DNA from: JARRRL01 sp037380725
Lineage (GTDB): Bacteria; Pseudomonadota; Gammaproteobacteria; Pseudomonadales; JANQJO01
Assembly (NCBI GenBank): GCA_037380725.1
Contig: JARRRL010000030.1
Coordinates: 1-43,446 of the forward strand
DNA: 43,446 nt
Direction of reading: 5' to 3'
A model generated the notes under the pieces. The model was not told where the DNA came from. It saw nothing but the letters and a program-made list of their open reading frames with translations, and made no database searches. Below, in pieces: positions 27,178 through 35,155 of this stretch (positions are counted from its first letter, which is position 1; every line of letters starts with the position of its first letter). The position numbers and the translations under genes are program-made.

Positions 27178-28485
27178 TTAAGGTGATTCGAGCTTAATGT
27201 CAGCGTCCTCGGTCTGAGTGTGGTTGGTACCGTTTTCACGATTCGTTGAAGGTGAACGCGCTGTTGTTGTGGTTTGAATCGTGTTGGCCAATGCCGCATA
27301 GGCAGCGTTAAGTTGAGGCAATTCCGGGCGGAGTGACAGCTGGCGTAGGCTGCTCAGTGTGCTTAAAACGTTGCTCAAAGTTTCAAGGTGTTGCGATAGC
27401 TCGGTTTGAATGGCTTGAGTCACTTCGTCAATAGCCGCATTGTACACCGTTTGATCTTGGCGTATGGCTGCTGATTTGGCTTGTTCTAAGGTCAGGTTAA
27501 GTGTTTTCACCAAATAGTCACGTTGCGAGATGGTGAGGGGGAGGGTGTTTGAATCCAGCTGATGTATACGAACCAATCGTTCGCGGGTAAATACACTTAA
27601 ATTGTGTGTTATTTTTTCAAAAAAACCGCGAATGCCACTGTGCATGGGTTCAAAAGTCGTGGTGTTTTCAACCGAGCTTTTTTCGACCGAACTTTCGGGG
27701 GGGCGAAAGGAGGCAGGTGTTGAGGCGAACTTGTTCAAACGGTGTTGTACGGTTGTGAGTTCTGACACAATTCGTGTGATGGAAGGAACGGGAACGCGTC
27801 TAAGTTGTGTACGATCGGTTTCCAAGCCCAGGCATACGGCAATCAGCTCCTCGTTGTTGGGTGGCGCGCAATACATCTCAATGATTCGTTCCAATAATCG
27901 AATGGTGCCAAGAACGTCGTGCTCAAAATTGAGTTTTCGATACACCAGAGACAGGGCATCGGTGATGATGGTTTGTGGGGTTTCTTGCGTGATGGTGTGT
28001 CGTTGTTGTTTTTCCAACGTCTTGAGTTTTTTCGTCACCGCGTCAAGTTGCAGCGTCATGACTTTTTCGAACTGAGTCTGTGTGTCGTGCTGTTGTGTTG
28101 TGGCACGCTGCACCTGTGCGTTTATCTGTGTTTCGAGTTGTTCAAGTTGATCGTTTGTGTGAGACAGCGATTGGTTCAGCGTTTGATTTTCCGCCATCAA
28201 ATCGTTCAGTTGATGGGTGGTTGCCGTATGCTTCTGGTGCGTGAACCAGGCGCTGCCTATACTGAGGCCCAATGCGACCAACAACAGCAGCCCGATTACA
28301 CCAACGCCGATACGTCGAAAAAGGGTTTTTGGCGAGCGGGTGTTGGTGTGCGCATTGGATGATGAGTGGGGCGGTGAGTTGATGCTTTTTTCGTGCTGCT
28401 CGTGCGTCAGGACAGTGCTGTTTTCGGAGTCGGTGACTGGGTTAGATTCGGTGTTATCGTGTGGGGTATTGCTCATGGTGTTCAT
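27178..28485 (-). CDS. hemX: HemX-like inner-membrane protein
   Basis: HemX is encoded between hemD and hemY in many proteobacteria. It is often annotated as a uroporphyrinogen C-methyltransferase, but no methyltransferase motif is visible here. The 435-residue product has a polar, His/Asn/Ser-rich cytoplasmic N-terminus. One membrane helix lies at about residues 57-80 (IGVGVIGLLLLVALGLSIG), then a coiled coil of roughly 80 residues (MAENQTLNQSLSHTNDQLEQ onward). The C-terminal domain contains the family segments ALSLVYRKLNFEHDVLGTI and SQRDYLVKTLNLTLEQAK. Its ATG lies inside the end of the hemC-hemD gene, overlapping by 32 bases, so translation is probably coupled. Confidence 0.88.
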   Translation of the reverse strand: MNTMSNTPHDNTESNPVTDSENSTVLTHEQHEKSINSPPHSSSNAHTNTRSPKTLFRRIGVGVIGLLLLVALGLSIGSAWFTHQKHTATTHQLNDLMAENQTLNQSLSHTNDQLEQLETQINAQVQRATTQQHDTQTQFEKVMTLQLDAVTKKLKTLEKQQRHTITQETPQTIITDALSLVYRKLNFEHDVLGTIRLLERIIEMYCAPPNNEELIAVCLGLETDRTQLRRVPVPSITRIVSELTTVQHRLNKFASTPASFRPPESSVEKSSVENTTTFEPMHSGIRGFFEKITHNLSVFTRERLVRIHQLDSNTLPLTISQRDYLVKTLNLTLEQAKSAAIRQDQTVYNAAIDEVTQAIQTELSQHLETLSNVLSTLSSLRQLSLRPELPQLNAAYAALANTIQTTTTARSPSTNRENGTNHTQTEDADIKLESP

Positions 28486-30214
28486 CTATCCGTCTGTTTG
28501 CTCGCCAGTGGTTCAAGGTGTCAACAAGCGTGTTTGTGTCAGCTGTTGGAGCGATCACACAGTGGCGAAAGCCGGCTTGTTGAGCCAAGGTTGATTGCCG
28601 ATAACCGACAACCAATAGCGGCGTATCGAGCCAGGTTGGGCTCGACCGCGACCCTTCAAAACGGGGGGGCGGTGTCGTAGGTCCCCACTGGCGAAGGCGT
28701 GATATTAAATTCTGCAGAATTTCCCCACTGGTGCAGGTATAGCAGTCGTAGGTTCTGTTCAGTGCCTTCGATAAGGTTGTCACAGTATAAGTAGGTGCGC
28801 GCCGCCTGTATACATCGAGTGATAGAATGCGGTGTCCACGTGCTTGCAGTGTTTCGTGCAAGGTTTGTCTGCCCTCAGCGCCGCGCAGAATCACGATGTT
28901 TTGTGCGGGTGCGGTGTCCGACAAAGTTGGGCTTGTCAGTAAGGTTTCTGACGTTAATCCGTGAGTCGGCGGATTGCTCGCGGTGATGCCGTGTGCGTTG
29001 AGTGCACGGGTTGTCGCTGGGCCAATGGATAGCCATATACTGCGTGTCAGCACCTGTGGAGCGTGTTGTGATATCCAGGGTATGCCAAAGTGTACGGCGC
29101 GTGGACTGACCACGATAATTTGATCCGCGCGAGCCACGGCCTGGATTAACGTTTCGCCGGAGAGGGGGGTGTGCTGTGCATCGAACGCGTGAGGAGGACG
29201 CTCCACGTCAAAGGTAATCAGGGGGAGAGCTGTGGGTACCCAGTTGTGGGATTTCAATGCGTTACACAAGTGGGTGTTATCCGGCTCAGGACGAATTACC
29301 AGTACGTGCAAGGCTTCAGCAACGCGATGGCCGAGTGCCTCTGCGTTGAGAAGATCCACAGTGCTCGTGCTGTCCGTGACGTGTAAGACCTCGCTGCCAT
29401 CTGGTTTGGCGACTAGTCCAGTCAATGATAAGCCCAAGTTGTTAGTCGGCGAGTAGCTCAGGCTGGCGAGGCCGGCAATTGGCACTTGGCAGCTGCCATT
29501 CAAGCGAGCGTTCATGGCGCGCTCAGCGGTAATGCACCAAGCGCTTGGTTCGTGATGTAATCCGTGAATGCGTGCGCGGGTTGCTGCATCATCCGTGCGA
29601 ATTTGCAAACCCAATGCACCTTGGCCTACAGCGGGTAAGATGACGGCGTGGTCAATGATTTCTCGGATGCGATGCTTCCAGCCCAGACGTTCCAATCCAG
29701 CGCTTGCTAAAATGATCGCGTCGAACGCACCGGACTCCAGTTTGGCCATGCGCGTGTTCAAGTTACCGCGCAGCGGCTGAATACACAGATCATTGCGCCA
29801 AGCTAACAGTTGTGCCTGGCGGCGCAAGCTGGACGTGCCCACCACGGCTCCAACGGGAAGATCGGCTAGTCGCGCATATTGTGGACTGACAAACGCATCG
29901 GAGGGATTAGCGCGTTCGCATACACCGGCGAGTGACAAGGATTCAATCATGTGATGTGGTACGTCTTTTAAGGAGTGCACGGCTAAGTCAGCTTCATGGT
30001 TGAGCAAAGCATGCTCGAGTTCTTTAATGAAAAGACCCTTCCCGCCGATTTTAGCGAGTGATTTGTCGAGTACGCGATCGCCTTCGGTGGTGAAACCACA
30101 GATTTCAACGGTTAAATCCGAATGAATGGCGAGTAAGCGATCTTTGACGAATTCGGCTTGCCACAGTGCTAAAGGGCTTTCTCGAGTGGCGATCCGTAAC
30201 AATGATTTTGGCAT
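28454..30214 (-). CDS. hemC/hemD: fused porphobilinogen deaminase and uroporphyrinogen-III synthase (HemC-HemD)
   Basis: One 586-residue frame carries two successive enzymes of heme synthesis. Residues 1-302 are HemC, which links four porphobilinogens into hydroxymethylbilane. RIATRESPLALWQAEFV, GKGLFIKELE, HSLKDVP and the dipyrromethane-binding Cys242 in NGSCQVPIAG are intact. From about residue 303 (HVLVIRPEPDN) the sequence is HemD, which closes the ring with inversion of ring D. Its later segments include VSPRAVHFGI and IGPATTRAL. No linker separates them, and the last HemC helix, usually 10-20 residues beyond VAEAL, is missing. The ATG has AAGGA directly upstream. The gene overlaps hemX and follows algR, as in Pseudomonas, where hemC and hemD are separate. 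Confidence 0.93.
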   Translation of the reverse strand: MPKSLLRIATRESPLALWQAEFVKDRLLAIHSDLTVEICGFTTEGDRVLDKSLAKIGGKGLFIKELEHALLNHEADLAVHSLKDVPHHMIESLSLAGVCERANPSDAFVSPQYARLADLPVGAVVGTSSLRRQAQLLAWRNDLCIQPLRGNLNTRMAKLESGAFDAIILASAGLERLGWKHRIREIIDHAVILPAVGQGALGLQIRTDDAATRARIHGLHHEPSAWCITAERAMNARLNGSCQVPIAGLASLSYSPTNNLGLSLTGLVAKPDGSEVLHVTDSTSTVDLLNAEALGHRVAEALHVLVIRPEPDNTHLCNALKSHNWVPTALPLITFDVERPPHAFDAQHTPLSGETLIQAVARADQIIVVSPRAVHFGIPWISQHAPQVLTRSIWLSIGPATTRALNAHGITASNPPTHGLTSETLLTSPTLSDTAPAQNIVILRGAEGRQTLHETLQARGHRILSLDVYRRRAPTYTVTTLSKALNRTYDCYTCTSGEILQNLISRLRQWGPTTPPPRFEGSRSSPTWLDTPLLVVGYRQSTLAQQAGFRHCVIAPTADTNTLVDTLNHWRANRRIDEHHEQYPTR

Positions 30215-30404
30215 AGTATCCTTCTTTGCGTTTTTGGCTTTTGCGCTCTTGGCGTTATGAGTATTTTTTTGAGCTTAGCGTCGTGTGGAGCGGTCTGTTT
30301 GTTGTGGTTGCTGACAACTCTGATAACTGTAGCAGGACGCCAGCTTTGAGGAAAGCCGTCGGGAGAGCGAGCGGGCTGCTCGTTCGACCGTGCGTCGTGT
30401 CGCA

Positions 30405-31154
30405 TCATAGGCTGGCCAGTAGTTTTCGAACGTGAGCGGCGTGGCGCCGAGAAACCGGTAGGCGTTCTTCAATGCCACTCAGTCGAATATGGTAATGCCC
30501 AGCCGTTACCAGTTCCAAACCTTCGATGTATTTGATCGCGACTAAGGCGTTTCGATGAATGCGAATAAATGAATCCGAAAAATCGGCTTCGTAGTCTTTG
30601 AGCGCTTCATCGACCAAAACTTCGCCTCTGCTGTGTCGAATCACCACGTACTTATGATCCGCTTTGAAGTAGCGAATATCGATAACGGGAATCAGCTCAA
30701 TGCCGCGATGCGTTCTGGCACTGATGTGTGAGCGTTTTTGATTGGGCTCGTTACTGAGTTTACCCAAATCGGTGCTGAGTAACTCCAGCTGCGGTTTTGT
30801 TAAGCGTTTACAGTCTTCCAAAGCGTTTTCAAGTTTCTCCAGTTTGACGGGTTTCAGTAAATACGCGATGGCCTTCACGTTGAAAGCTTCAACGGCGTAT
30901 TCGTTGTAGGCCGTACAAAATAAAATGGCCGGTGGATTGGAAAGCTTTGAGATGTGGTTCGCGGCTTCCAGTCCGGTTAGACCTGGCATTTGAATGTCGA
31001 TAATCAACGCATCGGGTTCCACCTGGCGCGTCATTTCTAAGGCTTCCAATCCGTTTCCCGCTTCGCCGACGATCTCGTAACGGCCAATTCGATCGATCAA
31101 TCGTTTGAGTCGATCGCGTGCTAGGGGTTCATCGTCACAAATCAACACTTTCAT
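30405..31154 (-). CDS. algR: AlgR-type LytTR response regulator
   Basis: A cytoplasmic two-component response regulator of 249 residues. The receiver domain (1-120) has the acidic pocket ICDDEP, the phosphorylatable Asp53 in LIIDIQMPG and the conserved lysine in AYLLKPV. The LytTR DNA-binding domain is at about 145-248 (IELIPVIDIRYFKADHKYVVI, FIRIHRNALVAIKYI). In Pseudomonas AlgR controls alginate and type IV pilus genes and is paired with the atypical sensor AlgZ/FimS, encoded immediately upstream. No sensor gene is present here; the upstream gene encodes the RING protein. The hemC-hemD gene follows about 190 bases downstream. The ATG has an AAGAGA ribosome site. Confidence 0.94.
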   Translation of the reverse strand: MKVLICDDEPLARDRLKRLIDRIGRYEIVGEAGNGLEALEMTRQVEPDALIIDIQMPGLTGLEAANHISKLSNPPAILFCTAYNEYAVEAFNVKAIAYLLKPVKLEKLENALEDCKRLTKPQLELLSTDLGKLSNEPNQKRSHISARTHRGIELIPVIDIRYFKADHKYVVIRHSRGEVLVDEALKDYEADFSDSFIRIHRNALVAIKYIEGLELVTAGHYHIRLSGIEERLPVSRRHAAHVRKLLASL

Positions 31155-31473
31155 GATGTCTCTTTATACTTGATTCGGATAAAACGCGAATGAGCTTTTG
31201 TGTTTCTAAAGCGTTAACAAATTTGTAGCAGGCTCTGTGATGAGTGCTTGTGCTAAGGCAACGCTGAACACTGTCATTTTAGTTTAGAGGTTTTTGATGG
31301 TTTGATCGTCAAAACTGAACGTGGGCAGCATGTGGAAATGGCGATTGAATGAAACAGCTTGCTGTTTTGGAAGGCGTTTGACGGAGATCGGGTATCGTTT
31401 GATACCCGTTAACTTTGTAGATGTTAATATTTCCGTTAGATGAAGGCCGGCATTTTTTCGATCTGATGCGCTA
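31155..31473. other. intergenic region between the RING gene and algR, with hairpin
   Basis: This 319-bp region probably holds the algR promoter. At 31389-31408 CGGGTATC pairs perfectly with GATACCCG around GTTT, an 8-bp stem. No T run follows on the minus strand, so it may be an operator or a weak terminator of the RING gene. No open frame of interest is present. Confidence 0.5.
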
Positions 31474-32235
31474 TTAGTATAAGGCGATGGAGGCGATGGC
31501 AGCCATACTCAACAGTACTGCTGGCAAGATTAAGCCCCCCATGAAACCCGCTACGGCTGCTGATTTAAGCGGTACGTCTGGATGATTCAATACCAAATTG
31601 CCTAGGACAGAGTGGAGGCTTTCGAATCCGATCATAGTCGTCATGCTTAGCACGCCAGCAATCCCGAGGGATGGCATTTTTTTGTGCATGAGTCCGAGTA
31701 AGATAGGAATGGTGACAATTGATGAGCCTGCGAGCGTTTCTAATGTGATGGGACCGATGGGAGCGGGGTGATATTTTTTCGAATGCTTCAACATGGCGCT
31801 GCCACAAGCACCGGCAGCAGCACTGAGAGCAATGCGTGCGGTGTACAGCGTGGAAAGTGTTCCGATGGTACGCCAGGGACTTGCTGTGAGCTCTGTGATG
31901 TTCGAACGGGTGTTTGATGAAGCGTTCAACGACGCTGGCGATGTGGGTCTTTCCTGTGCCTCAATGTGTTCTAGCCGTTGATTCAGTCCGTGCGGTTGGC
32001 GGCATTCTGGGCATGATCCACTCAGTTGATTGTTACTTGTTAACCAACGGGATATGCATTCCGTGTGAAAAGTATGGGCGCACTGCAGCTCTGTCAAAGC
32101 GCTGCTCTTATCGTCTTTGAGGTCTAAGCAGATTGCACAATTGTTCGGAGTCGATGGCTGCGAGGTGTTTAATTCAACGGCACCGTTTTGTGTTTTTGCA
32201 GAAGCGTAACTGGAAGGTGATGTATGAGTGTCCAA
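31474..32235 (-). CDS. RING-H2 finger membrane protein, eukaryotic-like E3 ubiquitin ligase candidate
   Basis: A 253-residue protein with a complete RING-H2 zinc finger at residues 33-79. The ligands are Cys33, Cys36, Cys52, His54, His57, Cys60, Cys75 and Cys78, with spacing C-x2-C-x15-C-x-H-x2-H-x2-C-x14-C-x2-C. Residues that contact E2 enzymes in eukaryotic RING ligases are also present: Ile35, Trp64 and Pro76. Arg79 sits at the linchpin position after the last cysteine. The N-terminal 32 residues are polar and Ser/Thr-rich. Residues 120-253 hold about four hydrophobic segments and end hydrophobically at SIALY. The start is a TTG with AAGGA 7 bases upstream. No E1, E2 or ubiquitin-like gene is nearby. 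I infer a secreted effector acting on host ubiquitin; a bacterial role cannot be excluded. Confidence 0.85.
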   Translation of the reverse strand: MDTHTSPSSYASAKTQNGAVELNTSQPSTPNNCAICLDLKDDKSSALTELQCAHTFHTECISRWLTSNNQLSGSCPECRQPHGLNQRLEHIEAQERPTSPASLNASSNTRSNITELTASPWRTIGTLSTLYTARIALSAAAGACGSAMLKHSKKYHPAPIGPITLETLAGSSIVTIPILLGLMHKKMPSLGIAGVLSMTTMIGFESLHSVLGNLVLNHPDVPLKSAAVAGFMGGLILPAVLLSMAAIASIALY

Positions 32236-32345
32236 AGATAAATTCCTTTTTCATGTTATTATGATATCTGCTTGCGTAACGCTACGATATTTTGTAAGAA
32301 AAAGTAAAGTAAATTTTGAATGTATTGACAAGCGTAAAGTCGTCG

Positions 32346-33584
32346 TCAATGCACCGATACTTGTTTAGAGGTGAATTCCAGTAGTGTAATCAATTTTTGT
32401 AAGCGGTGACCCATATCAGAGCTGGTTTTTAATTGTTCAACCATGCTTTGAGTTGCGCTTTGAATTTTTTGGACATCATTAAGTACTTCATCGGTGGTTG
32501 AACTTTGTTGGTCCGATATACGAGATATGCTTTCATTGGCATCGGCTATTTGTGAGATAGTTTGCTGGATGGCGTCCAGCGCATCACGTGTTTCATTGGC
32601 TTCGTCCACACATTGTTCAACCTGTCCAGCGCTGTCGCTCATGTGCGCTACCGAGGTTTCCATTGCGATCAACAAGTGGTCCATTGTGATTTGAATTTGA
32701 TTGGTGCTGGTTTCTACACGTTGAGCGAGTGTGCGCACCTCATCTGCGACGACAGCAAAACCACGACCTTGTTCACCGGCGCGCGCTGCCTCTATGGCTG
32801 CATTGAGTGCTAACAAGTTGGTTTGTTTAGCAATATCTCGAATTTCAGCTAACGTTATAGTGATGCTTTTGCTGTGCTTGGCTAGGGTGCTCACATTGTC
32901 TGTTGCCGTTTTGATGGTGCCGGCCAGTGTTTCCACGGAGCCCGTGCTTTGCACAACCTGCTGGCAGCCTTGTGTTGCGGCTGCGCGTGCGTGTGCGGAG
33001 AGAGTGTGTGCGTGTTTGGCTTGTGTGGCGATGCCTTGAAAGCTGTGTAACATGTCGGAAATGCGTTGTGCTGAACGCGCGGTCCCTTGCTGTTGTTGAT
33101 GTAAATCATCACGACGACTGTCGGCTTCGCTTGTCAGCATGTGAACTTCAGTGTGTAATTGATTGATGGCATTTTTCATGCTTTGCATTACGGTGGCGGT
33201 GCGTTCTTGCATCGCATTGAACGCCAGGCTTATTTCGCCAATTTCATCACTAGAGTTGACATTTGCTCGTATGGTTAAATCCCCCGTGGCTTGCACGTTG
33301 ACCATCGTATCTTTTAATTCTTGGACGTTTTGTTCAATAAAACGGATGAGAAATTGCGATCCAATCATTTCGATGATCATGAGCACGCAGACGACGATGG
33401 CAAACTCGACGGCATAGTTGAACAGCGTATCGAAGAAGTCGAGCTGCTGAATGTTGGCAATCCGAAACAGGGCATAGAGAACCACTTGGCACAGGGTGAT
33501 CAACACCAGGCCATTTAATAGCCAAAATTTATATTTTAAGCGGATATTCTTCACGACCGATTTCACCTGGACATTACGAGCCAA
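32346..33584 (-). CDS. methyl-accepting chemotaxis protein without periplasmic sensor domain
   Basis: A 412-residue chemoreceptor-like protein. Two hydrophobic helices at about 19-41 and 58-82 are joined by a short loop, so no periplasmic ligand domain exists. A HAMP-like segment follows (MVNVQATGDLTIRANV, SSDEIGEISLAFNAM), then the signalling domain with KQTNLLALNAAIEAARAGEQ at the tip. It may sense membrane or cytoplasmic state, or act through other receptors. It lacks a C-terminal pentapeptide. The start is uncertain: the frame opens with a TTG at 33584, and a GTG six codons later is an alternative; neither has a clear ribosome site. It lies alone between the RING gene and the aspartoacylase gene. 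Confidence 0.88.
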   Translation of the reverse strand: MARNVQVKSVVKNIRLKYKFWLLNGLVLITLCQVVLYALFRIANIQQLDFFDTLFNYAVEFAIVVCVLMIIEMIGSQFLIRFIEQNVQELKDTMVNVQATGDLTIRANVNSSDEIGEISLAFNAMQERTATVMQSMKNAINQLHTEVHMLTSEADSRRDDLHQQQQGTARSAQRISDMLHSFQGIATQAKHAHTLSAHARAAATQGCQQVVQSTGSVETLAGTIKTATDNVSTLAKHSKSITITLAEIRDIAKQTNLLALNAAIEAARAGEQGRGFAVVADEVRTLAQRVETSTNQIQITMDHLLIAMETSVAHMSDSAGQVEQCVDEANETRDALDAIQQTISQIADANESISRISDQQSSTTDEVLNDVQKIQSATQSMVEQLKTSSDMGHRLQKLITLLEFTSKQVSVH

Positions 33585-33682
33585 TCGGAAAGGGATTGAT
33601 TAATACTATAGCACTAATATTCATTTGCGATTTTTAGGCGATGCGGCAAGCAGGTCGAGCGCAGTGCGGCTCGTGTGTGATT

Positions 33683-34642
33683 TTAGTTTATTGTTGTCGT
33701 GACGGGGTGATCAAAATTGACATCAAGGCGTCGAGTTTTGCTGTAAGCCTGGGCGCTTGGGTAATAAGCCGCTTCGTTAATAAATACCGGATAGCACGGC
33801 TCCCCGTCGTAGCATGTGGATTCGCCGGTAAAATGATAAAATTCGGGCATTCCTGGTTCGAGCAGTTGGTAATCACAATCTTGTAATGCGGGGTGCACCA
33901 TGCCTTGAATCGCGCCGTCTGAATGTTGTGGTAAAAACCGGGTGTCGTACGCTTGATAAACGGGTAATGTCCAGTCGGCTGGGTTTGAGTTGCTGAGCTG
34001 TGAATGAGGCAAATGGGCGCGCATAAGGTTGTATTCGTGAATGGCGTCCAGCGTGGCGTGAATGGCGGCAAGCATTTGTATATACGGTTGCGCTTTCAGC
34101 AGACCTTGTGCAATGGGCCCTACCTCGATGAGGAGACTTTGAGGAGCGCAACTTATTAAATAATGACTGTTGGTGAGATCCGCATGAAGCGGTTCATGCA
34201 TAAAGTGCGCCGCGTCCACGTGTTTGGCGACGTGTTGTAATAAGCGATGCATTAAATGATTCGTTTGCGTGAAAATAAGGCTGACCCCCATGTTTGCTGT
34301 GCTGGTGTGTAAGTCGATGATGAAATCTGTGGCGGGTTCGGTGTCGCACAAGGTGTGTTTGAGGTCGTGAGCACGTTGTATTTCCACTGAGTGTGATTGA
34401 GGCGCGTTTTCGAGTATGGCAGCGGAAAAACAGCGGTTGAGGTCTTTGTCGATAAAGCGCCGATTGGCTTGAATGGCTGCTGGGTTGCCCAATAGTAAAT
34501 GGGTCTGAAAGCTATCACGGTGTACGTATTCGGGGTGTTGTTGGCAGTGCTGAATACAATGGACGCCCGTTATTTCGTTACCATGTGTGCCGCCAACGAT
34601 GGTGACGTGTTTTATGCGTGCGTGTGGCGCTGTTACTGTCAT
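33683..34642 (-). CDS. aspartoacylase-family zinc hydrolase
   Basis: A 319-residue member of the AstE/AspA family of zinc carboxypeptidase-like enzymes. Aspartoacylases remove the acyl group from N-acetyl-aspartate or related N-acyl amino acids. The zinc site is visible as GGTHGNE (His20, Glu23) and DLHTS (near residue 115). RFIDKDLNRCF is the characteristic aspartoacylase substrate-site motif, and the catalytic glutamate is in LLIEVGP. The C-terminal part resembles the family's beta domain (EPGMPEFYHFTGEST, YPVFINEAAYY). The ATG has AGGA-like sequence upstream. It follows the Rieske gene by 72 bases and may share a transcript with it and the kinase. The exact substrate is not known. Confidence 0.88.
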   Translation of the reverse strand: MTVTAPHARIKHVTIVGGTHGNEITGVHCIQHCQQHPEYVHRDSFQTHLLLGNPAAIQANRRFIDKDLNRCFSAAILENAPQSHSVEIQRAHDLKHTLCDTEPATDFIIDLHTSTANMGVSLIFTQTNHLMHRLLQHVAKHVDAAHFMHEPLHADLTNSHYLISCAPQSLLIEVGPIAQGLLKAQPYIQMLAAIHATLDAIHEYNLMRAHLPHSQLSNSNPADWTLPVYQAYDTRFLPQHSDGAIQGMVHPALQDCDYQLLEPGMPEFYHFTGESTCYDGEPCYPVFINEAAYYPSAQAYSKTRRLDVNFDHPVTTTIN

Positions 34643-34714
34643 GAATGGAATCCTAAACGTTCAAGTAAACCCACATTAAGCATACGCGATGAGAGCAATC
34701 GTAGCGATGATTGC

Positions 34715-35122
34715 TTAAAGCGGTATGGAAGGCGCATCACCAATGTAAAGACCATCTTCGCGGGCTTCACAGGGCACGGGTAATAAATATTTACCCGTAC
34801 ACGGTCCCGCGAGACATTGGCCCGTGTGGATGTCAAACAGTGCGCCATGATTGGCACACAGTATGTAGTCGTGGCTGCAATTGAGAAACTGATCGGTTTC
34901 GTAGTTTAGGGTAATGCAAAGATGGGGGCACCAATTGACGTATGCGTGAAAGGTATCATTTTGTCGCACTACAAAGATGGGCGCGTTTCCCAAGCGAAAG
35001 CCTCGACTGCTGTTCTCGGCAATGGCATCCAGCGCGCACAATCTTTGCGTGGGCTCTTTTTTAGGTATGAGTTCTTTCTTAGGCATGAGTTCTTTCTTGG
35101 GGGTAGGTTCCTTCTGAGTCAT
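34715..35122 (-). CDS. small Rieske [2Fe-2S] protein
   Basis: A 135-residue soluble Rieske ferredoxin-like protein. The cluster ligands are CPH (about residues 65-67) and CANH (about 88-91), separated by about 20 residues, slightly longer than usual. FDIHTGQCLAGPCTGKYLLPVP is typical of the second cluster-binding loop and following strands. The first 25 residues are an odd Lys/Glu/Pro-rich stretch built from a 6-residue repeat (PKKELM, PKKELI, PKKEPT), encoded by 18-bp DNA repeats. The ATG has AGGAG upstream. The gene lies 33 bases after the sugar-kinase gene. It could be an electron carrier or the ferredoxin of an oxygenase; no oxygenase is seen nearby. Confidence 0.88.
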   Translation of the reverse strand: MTQKEPTPKKELMPKKELIPKKEPTQRLCALDAIAENSSRGFRLGNAPIFVVRQNDTFHAYVNWCPHLCITLNYETDQFLNCSHDYILCANHGALFDIHTGQCLAGPCTGKYLLPVPCEAREDGLYIGDAPSIPL

Positions 35123-35155
35123 GCGTTTCTCCTGGACGGATCAGTCTGCTTCGAT

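Noticed and set aside
31474..33584. A self-contained bacterial ubiquitin-like conjugation operon around the RING gene
   Set aside because: No E1, E2, deubiquitinase or ubiquitin-like gene is visible on either side; the neighbours are algR and a chemoreceptor gene.
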